The notes beneath the pieces were generated by a model. It was not told the origin of the DNA. It ran no database searches and was given only the letters and a program-made list of their open reading frames with translations. The position numbers and the translations under genes are program-made. From Cylindrotheca closterium (lineage: Eukaryota; Bacillariophyta; Bacillariophyceae; Bacillariales; Bacillariaceae), in assembly GCA_933822405.4 (NCBI GenBank), contig CAKOGP040001869.1, positions 454,816 to 518,815 on the forward strand: a DNA stretch of 64,000 bases, read 5' to 3'. Positions 54,501 to 62,001 of this stretch are shown here, piece after piece; position 1 is the stretch's first letter, and each line of letters begins with the position of its first letter.

Positions 54501-57367
54501 AAGAGTATCATGATATAGCAAGGAATATGATGGAGGAAGATGCACTTGTCGAACAAGTAATGCATCGAGATCAAGAGTATCAAGATGTAGCAACGAATAT
54601 GATGGAGGAAGATTCATTGATGGAACAAGCGATGAATGAAGACGCCCATCATTCGAATGTTTTGGTTAGCGGAACACTCTCTTCGAGCCCAGGAAACAGC
54701 TATGACTGCAACGGAGAAGACCAGGATCAATTTTCGGAATTGCCAGCTAGCGAAGATGATCTGTCCGAAGACCAAGCATATATCAGTGACATGGCTTCTT
54801 CAAGAGCAGCAAGTGACCAGATACCTATTGATTCTATGATTTCGTCAATGTCATCAGGCGAATTGATTCAAGCCCCTGGAAGCCAATCAACAATGACTGA
54901 TGATGGGAATCGTTCTTGGGTCGAGTTTCATCAAGTTTTTGAAAGCATACATGGCGCCAAGTCAGAAGTTACCCTTGTTGAGAGTGGACTGACTTCTTCA
55001 AGAAAGAGCATCGAGAACATGTTTGATACGCTCCATCAAGTGAAACAAGAAGCAATAAGTATGGAACGACGAAAACCCGAGCGAGAGGCAAAAGAGACCC
55101 AGAAACCAATGGAAACTTACCATCCGATAACCCCTCGAGCTCCCAAGGTGTATGACAACGAATTCTTTGAAGACATCAGGCTTACCGGTTCGAAAGCAAC
55201 ATTTCAAGTCACCCATGGCAGCGAGAGTGCGGGGTTTGATACCAATGACAAAACCAGGCCATATGGCTATGAACATGAAGAGAGACCGAGTGCCAATTCG
55301 AATACTCAAGTACTAAATGTGCCCCAGACTGATCCTGAAGAATGGGCATATTTTCAAAACTCGCATTTTCATTCCGATGCTTCTTATCAAGAGCGAGAGG
55401 ACCTGTACCATGAGGAAGATGTCGAGGAGCACTTTTCAGATATTACAGATCCCCGAGACACACCGAAACCTAAAGATCGCAGTGGCCTTGACAGGAACGA
55501 ACAGGAGTCAGCACACAAGCAGCGATTTAGCAGTATTTCAGAGGCTGACCCGTCGGAAGTTGACTCAATGGATCCAGTTGCACAAGTTGCCTACCGAAGC
55601 AATGGCGTGGCCATGGCGACATCCACTCTCACGGCCTCGTCGGATGAGAGCAACTTTGAAATGGTGAACCCATACCAGTGTAATGCGGCGAAATTGAAAG
55701 GATCTAGCTTTTCTGAAGCCCAAGAGAGAGCAATGGAAATGGCTAGTGACCGAGCCGAAATGGATAATACCCTATCCAAGACAACAGAAGACATGAATGG
55801 AAAATTTTCACCAAAGTATCCTCGATCACCTGTGTTTGACAAAGCAATGCAGAAAGCTAGAAAACACGCTGCGAAAGAGAGCCATGAGTTGGCCCACGAC
55901 CAACGAAAGGAAAAGGAATCTTCACCAAGGTATCCTCGCTCCCCCGCCTTCGACAAGGCATTGCAAGCACGGAAGGCAAAAGCCAGTGATAATGGACCCA
56001 TTTCTCAGGTATCAAGCCAAGATGACTCCGCGTTTTCCTGGGGTGAGAACGCAAAGATTCCTACACAACCTTCATTTGACTATCACACTCTTCCACCACC
56101 CCCTTCGCTCGAGGAGGCCTTTAATTTGGTAGACACAGAAACTGTGGAAGATACCGCCTTTCATCAGGCTAAAACCCCTCGTACAAGTCATGGCAACTCA
56201 AAGTCTACAACGAATCAATTGAATTCCATTCAAATGCAACGGTCGTCTTCCTCTCTTTCGAGATTTCTTCGCATTGATACTAGTCGCAGCGATGAGGATG
56301 ACGTTGGACTAAATGGTGCCCCCGCAAGCGGTCAGCAGAGTCTCCGACAAGACGCTGTCAGCAATTGGGACAAGGCGCATGGAGGACGAGGTGCTTCCCC
56401 GTCTGCGTACCGATCATACAGCGAAGCCAACGAAGACGTGAAATCTGCAGCCCAAGCAAGCGGAGTGCCGCAGCAAATCATCGATATCATTCTAAAACAA
56501 GCTGCCGAGCACGAAAGAGAACTCGAAGAAGCGGCGCCTGAAGCCGACCGGATATCGTGGCTAGCTATTGAAAAGAAGACCAACAAGAAGCCAATTGCGA
56601 CTGAAGATGTATCTCCAATTGGCTATTCTGTGAAATCCGAGGCACTCTACAGTTTGCCAAAACAGAAGAAGACCAAGCCAGTCAAGTTGGATGTATCTCT
56701 GATTCCAGACGACATTCCCGAAGGAGTTCCGCGGGAAGATGTTAAGCTACTCGAAAGATTCATTCAAGTCTCGACATCCAAGCGTGAAGGAAAGCAACTT
56801 TCTGCTGATTCGGAAGCTCGTGTTCGAGCTGCGGCAATTAATGTTGGTCTTGCCGAGGATGTCATTGACCAAATGCTGAAACAAGCACGCTGGAAGCGGG
56901 CACAGAATGCGATAGAGGAAAACACTCTGCACCTACAGGAGGAGGACACTCTACATCAACAGCAGGAGAACTACGAAAACAACAACAATACACTTCATCA
57001 AACGCAGGAGTACTACGACGACGACAACAACATCAACAACAACAACAATGCTCACCATCAATATTATTCTGATCACTCCAATACGCATGTGCACTTTGAA
57101 GATGGTTATTCCACTCGCCACAAGTTCGGAGGTGCTTCTCCTGTCAGGCCTGTCTATCCAGAATCTCCCGGATATACCGTGGCACGGGACGAACGCTGGT
57201 CAAGCCGCCGAAGACAAAGCGAAGAATACAATCGAAACGCCTGCAATGGCGCATGTAGTATCCTTGGGAACATAAAGGACAATCTACTCTACTGGGCCAA
57301 CTGCCAAGGGGGTGGCAGTTTTGACGAAGAGGAATACAGTATTACTGAAAACGATCTTCAATTTTAG
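51533..57367 (+). CDS. 1944-residue repeat-rich protein with terminal RF-GK-VGL modules
   Basis: A single uninterrupted exon of 5.8 kb. I know no family. Seen in order: a 43-residue module at 92-134 (RFI..., GKQL, VGL, D-x-x-L); a long polar region; a 95-residue tandem duplication at about 690-879 (KSAMDKILKKARTPPKPPTP, then KSAMDRILKKARTPPKPPTP); nearly five copies of a 24-residue acidic repeat at 926-1041 (NMMEEDSLVEQAMNRDQEYQ); two copies of a YPRSP-x-FDKA motif at about 1427 and 1467; a half module at about 1630-1660; and a full module at 1743-1785. The C-terminus is Asn/Gln/His-rich then Cys-containing. No signal peptide or membrane segment is seen. It may be a scaffold, but this is inference. 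Confidence 0.75.
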   Translation: MINTPPRDHRPPRPRRAPVAVDDSFDNASGIFSTSGTISECTMASFLLESNNRTNSKPNRTESPRHQMSPTTAALLRRKQEDARVAILSLNRFIFQAGNLYRGKQLNRDEENILRESAHQVGLSLDIADALLEHTSDSNAVVQYCMESEDSFAKKIRKDRRLSQLLKQDASEPEGSFNLKSSIWRILMHKIVQQTLRDYGMDIGDVLDKSSSASHMHTELSHNDEYAMNSAERERYGRDYTEERKRLSLPIDEITNARHRAIAQMEFQQSKGPIMDSMQNRDDIPLMIGAGPEVEYRDDDMSLLDAHGSQHREMPHPAQRLQSSPLTPRSLNLQQRTNERTPPPGRTHHRSGDPAIDENDFDENDYDDIANENCPPRDSVPSRQAPLSAVKQALAMFEGPGKFDKDHSQKTSSLTPKARKGSSSKIADRLALWEKGVQYQTDTTAYQQLERVKSSEHQAIQATSLFDVFSTPQKQHNVEQEHARAASTSKISKVKRAQIAAFENRGFEKKSEASERVIRSEVKKLDPSRRRLFDEPSRTLRLVQEHDIPISVDKHGNNSSATERTAFGRIENDSQQPEAEVYHAGYQRGMHPQHSSDSDSGEGYMDSPNGGVEPADNIGGLKHGWKIHSTPPTRNRRVSNPTSPSVSFASNSRFHDHQDENQNPPEFESRNRGNPKKQVSFGESPANPIRQQGSFSDPQKSAMDKILKKARTPPKPPTPSKQAQRSLKIRQLLLANMNATRKDEHHQVILAQSVPSDNISVNLYHSMDKSLDSTSEEPPQAIPIGQQGSFSNPQKSAMDRILKKARTPPKPPTPSKQAQRSLKIRQQLMANMNMTSKDGHHRVISDQPVASDTISINSYHSMDESLDPTSVQDYGPQREVTRTPRPRRRNIREENFLEDERVRVEPPEHLRNEMFYFDSIEGGPNNMMEEESPVEHALNQDQEYQDIARNMMEEDSLIEQAMNGDEGYQDIARNMMEEDSLVEQAMNRDQEYHDIARNMMEEDALVEQVMHRDQEYQDVATNMMEEDSLMEQAMNEDAHHSNVLVSGTLSSSPGNSYDCNGEDQDQFSELPASEDDLSEDQAYISDMASSRAASDQIPIDSMISSMSSGELIQAPGSQSTMTDDGNRSWVEFHQVFESIHGAKSEVTLVESGLTSSRKSIENMFDTLHQVKQEAISMERRKPEREAKETQKPMETYHPITPRAPKVYDNEFFEDIRLTGSKATFQVTHGSESAGFDTNDKTRPYGYEHEERPSANSNTQVLNVPQTDPEEWAYFQNSHFHSDASYQEREDLYHEEDVEEHFSDITDPRDTPKPKDRSGLDRNEQESAHKQRFSSISEADPSEVDSMDPVAQVAYRSNGVAMATSTLTASSDESNFEMVNPYQCNAAKLKGSSFSEAQERAMEMASDRAEMDNTLSKTTEDMNGKFSPKYPRSPVFDKAMQKARKHAAKESHELAHDQRKEKESSPRYPRSPAFDKALQARKAKASDNGPISQVSSQDDSAFSWGENAKIPTQPSFDYHTLPPPPSLEEAFNLVDTETVEDTAFHQAKTPRTSHGNSKSTTNQLNSIQMQRSSSSLSRFLRIDTSRSDEDDVGLNGAPASGQQSLRQDAVSNWDKAHGGRGASPSAYRSYSEANEDVKSAAQASGVPQQIIDIILKQAAEHERELEEAAPEADRISWLAIEKKTNKKPIATEDVSPIGYSVKSEALYSLPKQKKTKPVKLDVSLIPDDIPEGVPREDVKLLERFIQVSTSKREGKQLSADSEARVRAAAINVGLAEDVIDQMLKQARWKRAQNAIEENTLHLQEEDTLHQQQENYENNNNTLHQTQEYYDDDNNINNNNNAHHQYYSDHSNTHVHFEDGYSTRHKFGGASPVRPVYPESPGYTVARDERWSSRRRQSEEYNRNACNGACSILGNIKDNLLYWANCQGGGSFDEEEYSITENDLQF
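51806..51934 (+). other. RF-GK-VGL module, copy 1
   Basis: Residues 92-134 of the 1944-residue protein fit R-F-[IL]-x8-G-[KR]-x-L-x11-A-x2-V-G-L-x5-D-x2-L. See finding. Confidence 0.7.
53600..54169 (+). repeat. 285-base tandem duplication within CDS
   Basis: Two in-frame copies, 285 bases (95 codons) apart, starting near 53600 and 53885. Their first 110 bases are nearly identical and divergence grows towards the end of each copy. Confidence 0.9.
54308..54655 (+). repeat. 72-base tandem repeat within CDS, about 4.8 copies
   Basis: Units start at 54308, 54380, 54452, 54524 and 54596, each opening AATATGATGGA and encoding 24 residues of the NMMEEDS type. The last copy is incomplete. Confidence 0.95.
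56759..56887 (+). other. RF-GK-VGL module, copy 2, with half copy upstream
   Basis: Residues 1743-1785 of the 1944-residue protein fit the same pattern without gaps. The second half of the module alone recurs at about 56421-56510 (AAQASGVPQQIIDIILKQA). Confidence 0.7.
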
Positions 57368-57465
57368 GGGCTAGGATATATGGACCTTACTTTTGTCTCC
57401 TAGTTTGGAAGCGATTAGTAGACGATATAAAAATAGGTTCAGTTTCAATATTACTTTGTATTTAG

Positions 57466-58707
57466 CTAGGTAGGATGAGCATAGGCACCTTTTACGTTGT
57501 ATTGTTTCATAAAGAGGTCAAATCCGCCGGGATACGTTTTTGAAATATAAGTGAGGAGAGCTGCAGATTTTTCATTCGCTGAGAGGTTGTTGCTAGAAAT
57601 CTGAATAGCTTTCTCAACCCATTTTCTGTTTCTGGCATTTCTGGCATACAATTGCATTGAGCTACTCACTGGGACTTGAACAAAATGCTTCCGATTAACG
57701 TAGAATGCCGAAGCTGTGGAATGAGTTTCCGTCATTGCGGCAAAGGCAGCTTGTAAGCCTCGGCGTGCAATCTCTTGGCGAAATATCCTTTCACGTTCTT
57801 CAATTGTTGGGCGATATGGATTTGATGGCGCACTCACGGTGACTTCTTCTTCTGATGTGGCAGCCTCCACAGGCTGTTCTATGCAAATGATAGACAATCG
57901 ATTGTTATGATCTTCCTTTGCAGAAGCCTGGCCTCCTTCTGATGATGAGAGACCCTCCACAGGTTGTTCTATGCAAATGTCAGACGATCGATTGTCATTT
58001 TCTTCTGCAGACGTTTGACCATTGTACCGGGACACTTTTGAGCAAGGCAAGGAAACAAAGCGGTGCTTCCTTTTGACAGCCATTGGGACCACCACTTGAT
58101 CCAGCGTACTTTGATACGGTTTCTCCGCATTTGATAGTCTTGAATCGCTGCCCTCCTTAAATGCTTCGAAACGCCCCATTAGCCTCCTTTTGTGGTTTCT
58201 TAGCAGGGTCTCACTCTTTTTCCATAGCTTAATAGAATCACCTAGTAACACACTATCTCTTGCTGCCAAACAAAGATTAATTGACAGGACTAAAAGTTCA
58301 TCTTTTGAAAGCTGCTGTTCTTTCCTCTTTCCAAACCATTCCATGCGAAATTCTTTACCACTATTTCCTTGAAGGAAATCGTTGTAACTCGTACGATTCA
58401 GAATCAAATCGTCTAATTGCCTTCGATGGGTCTCATTCTTTAATTGCTCATCGGAAAGATAGTGCTGCACAAGGCTAGATTCCTGGTCGACGACTTTGAG
58501 GGACAGAAATGTAGTTGTGCAGCAGCGCAACTCTTGATCTCTTCCAAGAAGCTTATTGACTTCTTCTTTCCCTTTTGGGGTTTGGGCTAAATCACGAAGC
58601 TTGATTAGAAGCTCCTTTTTTCTCAATGTTGATTTCGGGTGGCATGCGAGCAACGAGCAGATAAATGTGGCAATTGTTGTTGCTAACGACATCGTTTTGT
58701 TGCCCAT
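57466..58707 (-). CDS. Unknown 413-residue protein with internal duplication
   Basis: A single exon of 413 residues. A weakly hydrophobic N-terminus (MSLATTIATFICSLLACHP) may be a signal or anchor. A charged helical region follows (LRKKELLIKLRDLAQTPKGK; LSKDELLVLSINLCLAARDS). A 29-residue duplication lies at about 230-288 (SSDICIEQPVEGL, then LSIICIEQPVEAA). A helical C-terminus (ERERIFRQEIARRGLQAAFA; KWVEKAIQISSNNLSANEK; YPGGFDLFMKQYNVKGAYA) is probably the folded part. I do not recognise it. It is convergent with the 1944-residue protein, with 98 bases between the stops. Confidence 0.68.
   Translation of the reverse strand: MGNKTMSLATTIATFICSLLACHPKSTLRKKELLIKLRDLAQTPKGKEEVNKLLGRDQELRCCTTTFLSLKVVDQESSLVQHYLSDEQLKNETHRRQLDDLILNRTSYNDFLQGNSGKEFRMEWFGKRKEQQLSKDELLVLSINLCLAARDSVLLGDSIKLWKKSETLLRNHKRRLMGRFEAFKEGSDSRLSNAEKPYQSTLDQVVVPMAVKRKHRFVSLPCSKVSRYNGQTSAEENDNRSSDICIEQPVEGLSSSEGGQASAKEDHNNRLSIICIEQPVEAATSEEEVTVSAPSNPYRPTIEERERIFRQEIARRGLQAAFAAMTETHSTASAFYVNRKHFVQVPVSSSMQLYARNARNRKWVEKAIQISSNNLSANEKSAALLTYISKTYPGGFDLFMKQYNVKGAYAHPT
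57862..58022 (-). repeat. 87-base tandem duplication within CDS
   Basis: Two copies on the coding strand share GACATTTGCATAGAACA or ATCATTTGCATAGAACA followed by CCTGTGGAGG, separated by a diverged Glu/Ser/Asn segment. Confidence 0.85.
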
Positions 58708-59132
58708 GGGCGAATTTCACGACTTGTATACACGGAGAAGAAACAGATCATTGTCAGCAGCGTAGGCTTCTTTTTCAAAAAGCTAAGGTACCCACTAAAT
58801 CCTGAAGAGCTTTCCCACGATGCAGGATTGATTGCACAAAGTTCACTTGGTTTAAATTGAAAGCGGTCTGAAGTTTTGTTGCACACTACAGTATCACCAG
58901 GTACTGTACACGTGTACCAGGTACTGTATGCGTCATGTCAGACGTCATCGTACATTACCGGTACAATATGCATGCTGGGCGGACAGACATGAGTCTGGAA
59001 CTATATTAGTCCTATTAATATTTTTACAACGCAATACAATCATCATGGCAAGTCTTGCAGCTTGGATGCATCTTTGTTGCCTACCTGTCCTCCCTGTGGC
59101 TCCACTCGCAGCCAATAGTGGCTCTTTCAAAT
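58708..59132. other. Divergent spacer upstream of Ku80
   Basis: Contains CCAGGTACTGTA twice (58898-58909 and 58918-58929), GACGTCAT at 58941 and ACCGGTAC nearby. An open frame runs into Ku80 from 59055 but begins at a TTG codon. Confidence 0.55.
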
Positions 59133-60989
59133 ATGAAACAAGCTGTAGTATTCGTCCTAGATTCCAATGTAACAATGGCAAAAGAATACGAGAATGGGAG
59201 TTCTCGGTTTGATTGCGCCAAACAGGTGGCACAAGATTTGATTTGCGATTTGATGATTCAAAGCAAGACCAACGAAGTCGGCGTGATTGTCTTGAAAAGC
59301 AACACAACAAGACATCACTTTTACGAACCTGACAGTGACAATGAAGACACCAGCATGGACGATGACGAAGAAATTCCCTATCAAAACATTTTGGAGTTTG
59401 GTGGAAGCGGAGACGCCGTCATGGTGGCTCGGCCGACCCCCAGTTTGCTGCGCAAAATTGATAGCTTGCAAGTCAGTAAAGAGTCGGAATCTCTGCGAGG
59501 TGACTTTTGTGATGGTATCATTGTCGCTGCTGACTCCTTGTACAAGCGTACAAACAAGAAAAAATATCAAAGACGAATTGTCCTCATCACGGATGCCGAA
59601 CATCGGGTAGAAGTGGACGGTGAACAACTTTCAGAAGTTTTGAATGGACTTTGTGACTTGGAATGTACGTTGGAAGTAATTGGTTTGGACTTTGGAAAAG
59701 AAGCCAAGTTTAGCAAGCCATCAGCTGGAGAAGAAACTGCAGTAAAAGTAGAACCTAAGCAGGACGAGAAGGAAGACGATGATAGTGCCACAGATGCTGG
59801 GAGCGAGACTGACGCTGGGGAAGACAACGACGACGACGAAGATGGCGGTGAGGTAGGTACAGCATTGATCAAGTCACAAAACGAGTCGCTATTGATTAGT
59901 ATGACCGAGAAGACCGGAGGATATGTCATGGCCGCGAAGGAGCTAAAGGCCATCTTTGCCACACTGCTCGGAAAGCGAAAGTCCAAATCGACACGACGCA
60001 AAGTGGACTTTCAGATCGCTCCTGGAGTATCCATGGAATGTCGCTTTTCCTTATTGCTAAGTAAAGCGACTCTCCCTTCGTTGAAAAAGAGGGTCGTTCC
60101 AGATGACACTGCCTATTCTCAAAAGCCCAAGAACGAAGACGAGGATGACGCCAAAAAGTCAGACGATGTCAGCCCCGAAGACATGCTAAATATGAAGAGA
60201 ATCGAATCTCACTTTGACGCGGAAAACGAAGAAGTTGAAATTACCAACCGCGGACAAGCCTACAAGTACGGAAGCGATTTGGTCCCAATGAGTGCCTACG
60301 ATATGGGTGGGTTGACAGCCATCTCGGACGTCAAGCTGAAAATCATTGGATATATACCCAATTCCAGAGTCCCCAAGGCATTTTGCGTGGGGCCACCCTA
60401 TATTCTATCGGGAGCCGACTCTCGAAAGGCGTGCGCTGCTGTTTCAGCTCTGGCACGAGGTTTGGAACGTACCAAGAAAGTGGCCATTGCCAGCTTTGTC
60501 CAAATGAAGAATAGAGATCCTTCCCTGGTTGGCATTTTTCCAAATGTCTCTCAATTGCGAGAGGGAAAGTCTCTAGAGGAAATGACTGAAGAAGAGAAAC
60601 TGGCAGAGAAAGCCAAATACGAAAACCCGGTGGACTTGATCATATTCAAGCTTCCATACATGGGAGATGTTGTAGTGCCCGGCCGGATTCCGTTGGAAGA
60701 ACACGACAAATCCAAGGAAAAAGTTTGTGACGACCTCATTGATGCACTCACATTGGAGGGCGATCAACTGGATTATACTAGAATTGCAAATCCCATGATT
60801 CGATCCTACTGGAAGACGGTGGTGGCTCGTGTCAAGGATCCGGAACATGAGCTCGTCATGGCACGGAATGAAAAGGAGGACGAAATTGCTACACCGGAAA
60901 AAGTCTTGGAGGGAGCCAAAGGAGCTTTGGATGCTTTCTACGAAAGTTTCCCCCTACCCCCCGCCAATCGCAAAACTGCCAAGAAGTAA
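59133..60989 (+). CDS. KU80: Ku80 (XRCC5-like) DNA end-binding protein
   Basis: A single exon of 618 residues. I start at the first in-frame ATG, which gives MKQAVVFVLDSNVTM, the normal opening of the Ku vWA domain. The vWA part runs to about 230, with FCDGIIVAADSLYKR and RRIVLITDAEHRV. An acidic insert lies at about 205-245 (DEKEDDDSATDAGSETDAGE). The Ku core beta-barrel follows: GQAYKYGSDLVPM, VPKAFCVGPPYILSGADSRK, VAIASFVQMKNRDPSLVGIF and DLIIFKLPYMGDVV. It heterodimerises with Ku70 to load on DNA ends for non-homologous end joining and at telomeres. It is shorter than animal Ku80, with no room for the C-terminal helical domain that recruits DNA-PKcs. Confidence 0.92.
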   Translation: MKQAVVFVLDSNVTMAKEYENGSSRFDCAKQVAQDLICDLMIQSKTNEVGVIVLKSNTTRHHFYEPDSDNEDTSMDDDEEIPYQNILEFGGSGDAVMVARPTPSLLRKIDSLQVSKESESLRGDFCDGIIVAADSLYKRTNKKKYQRRIVLITDAEHRVEVDGEQLSEVLNGLCDLECTLEVIGLDFGKEAKFSKPSAGEETAVKVEPKQDEKEDDDSATDAGSETDAGEDNDDDEDGGEVGTALIKSQNESLLISMTEKTGGYVMAAKELKAIFATLLGKRKSKSTRRKVDFQIAPGVSMECRFSLLLSKATLPSLKKRVVPDDTAYSQKPKNEDEDDAKKSDDVSPEDMLNMKRIESHFDAENEEVEITNRGQAYKYGSDLVPMSAYDMGGLTAISDVKLKIIGYIPNSRVPKAFCVGPPYILSGADSRKACAAVSALARGLERTKKVAIASFVQMKNRDPSLVGIFPNVSQLREGKSLEEMTEEEKLAEKAKYENPVDLIIFKLPYMGDVVVPGRIPLEEHDKSKEKVCDDLIDALTLEGDQLDYTRIANPMIRSYWKTVVARVKDPEHELVMARNEKEDEIATPEKVLEGAKGALDAFYESFPLPPANRKTAKK

Positions 60990-61186
60990 TTACTCTTGTT
61001 CTGATTTTGGAACACTTTGAGACTCAGATGCATCTTGGTGTCGGACGAGCATAGGGAGGGGAGCACAGCCGCCCAGCTGGAAGATTCAGTAGATGTGCAT
61101 TCTAGTTTTACAGCTGTTGACAATAGGATCGCTTGCCACTCATTCATCATTCATTTTCAACACCATCAATTGACAAAGTGAATGAC

Positions 61187-61658
61187 CTAGAATTGAACAA
61201 AGAACTTTGGTCGTCTCTTTTCTGCTGGCTTTTGTTCCTTATCGACAGAGCGCTTTTTGGTCCTTAGGGTATGCTTTCTTCTCTTTCCTCTTGTCTTCAC
61301 TGGTGCTTTGTTTTCTCCCTTCAAATCAACGGTCGCCGGCTCGGCGTCAATTCCCAAATTGGTTTCCATCACTTGTACCTCCTCATCCGCATTTGGCTGC
61401 AATAGATTGGAAAGACGCTCATAGGACTGCATCGAGTTCTTCTCAATACAATCCTTCATTTTCTCTTGAACTTTAGCTTGTTGCTTTTGGTAGGCGGCCT
61501 GCAGAGGGAGTTGAAGAAAACGGAATCAGGTGGTGAGTAAAAAGTGAAGTTTGTCTTCAAAGTGCAAATATTCGCGGAAACAAACTGACCTCGCCGAGAG
61601 TCCTTCGGAACTCAGAACGATTTTTTCGCTTGCACTTGGCACGGATTGATTTAGCCAT
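61187..61658 (-). CDS. LLP homologue / YBL028C-like small nucleolar protein
   Basis: Two exons (61590-61658 and 61187-61498) give 126 residues. The first exon encodes MAKSIRAKCKRKNRSEFRRT, the conserved opening of the LLPH/DUF2423 family. The middle is helical and the end strongly basic (KTRGKRRKHTLRTKKRS; KPAEKRRPKFFVQF). Family members are small nucleolar proteins linked to ribosome large-subunit assembly. The ATG-containing first exon is only 23 codons. The family call rests on the N-terminal block and basic tail. Confidence 0.78.
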
Positions 61659-62001
61659 TTCTTTGTTTGTATTCCCTACAGCGTTGTTTCAACAAAAGAT
61701 TGGATTTGTTTTGAGCAAAAAGAGTTGACGATTTTCGTTTGTCGGTTGGTTGTGCGAAATGTGGGACAGAAGGACGAGCTGCTTTGAAATGAAAGCGCTA
61801 AACAATACCCTTTCAGTCACGCCAGTTAATCACGAGATTCAATTTAGAGTATTTTGGCGACGAAAAACGCCGACCGAGCAAACGGCTCTCTCTGAACAAT
61901 GAGTACCCGTACCACTGGCCGGAAAAGTCTCGTTGACCAACAGTGAGGAGCAGCAGACGCACCTCGCAGCAAGTATCTCTCAATAAAACAAAACACAAAT
62001 C
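61659..62001. other. Divergent spacer
   Basis: 5' regions of the LLPH-like gene and the 507-residue protein. I see no distinct element beyond an AATAAAACAAAACAC stretch just before the latter's ATG. Confidence 0.4.

Noticed and set aside
59055..59132. Signal-peptide-like extension of Ku80
   Set aside because: It would start at TTG. The ATG at 59133 gives the expected Ku80 N-terminus, and a secretory signal does not suit a nuclear protein.
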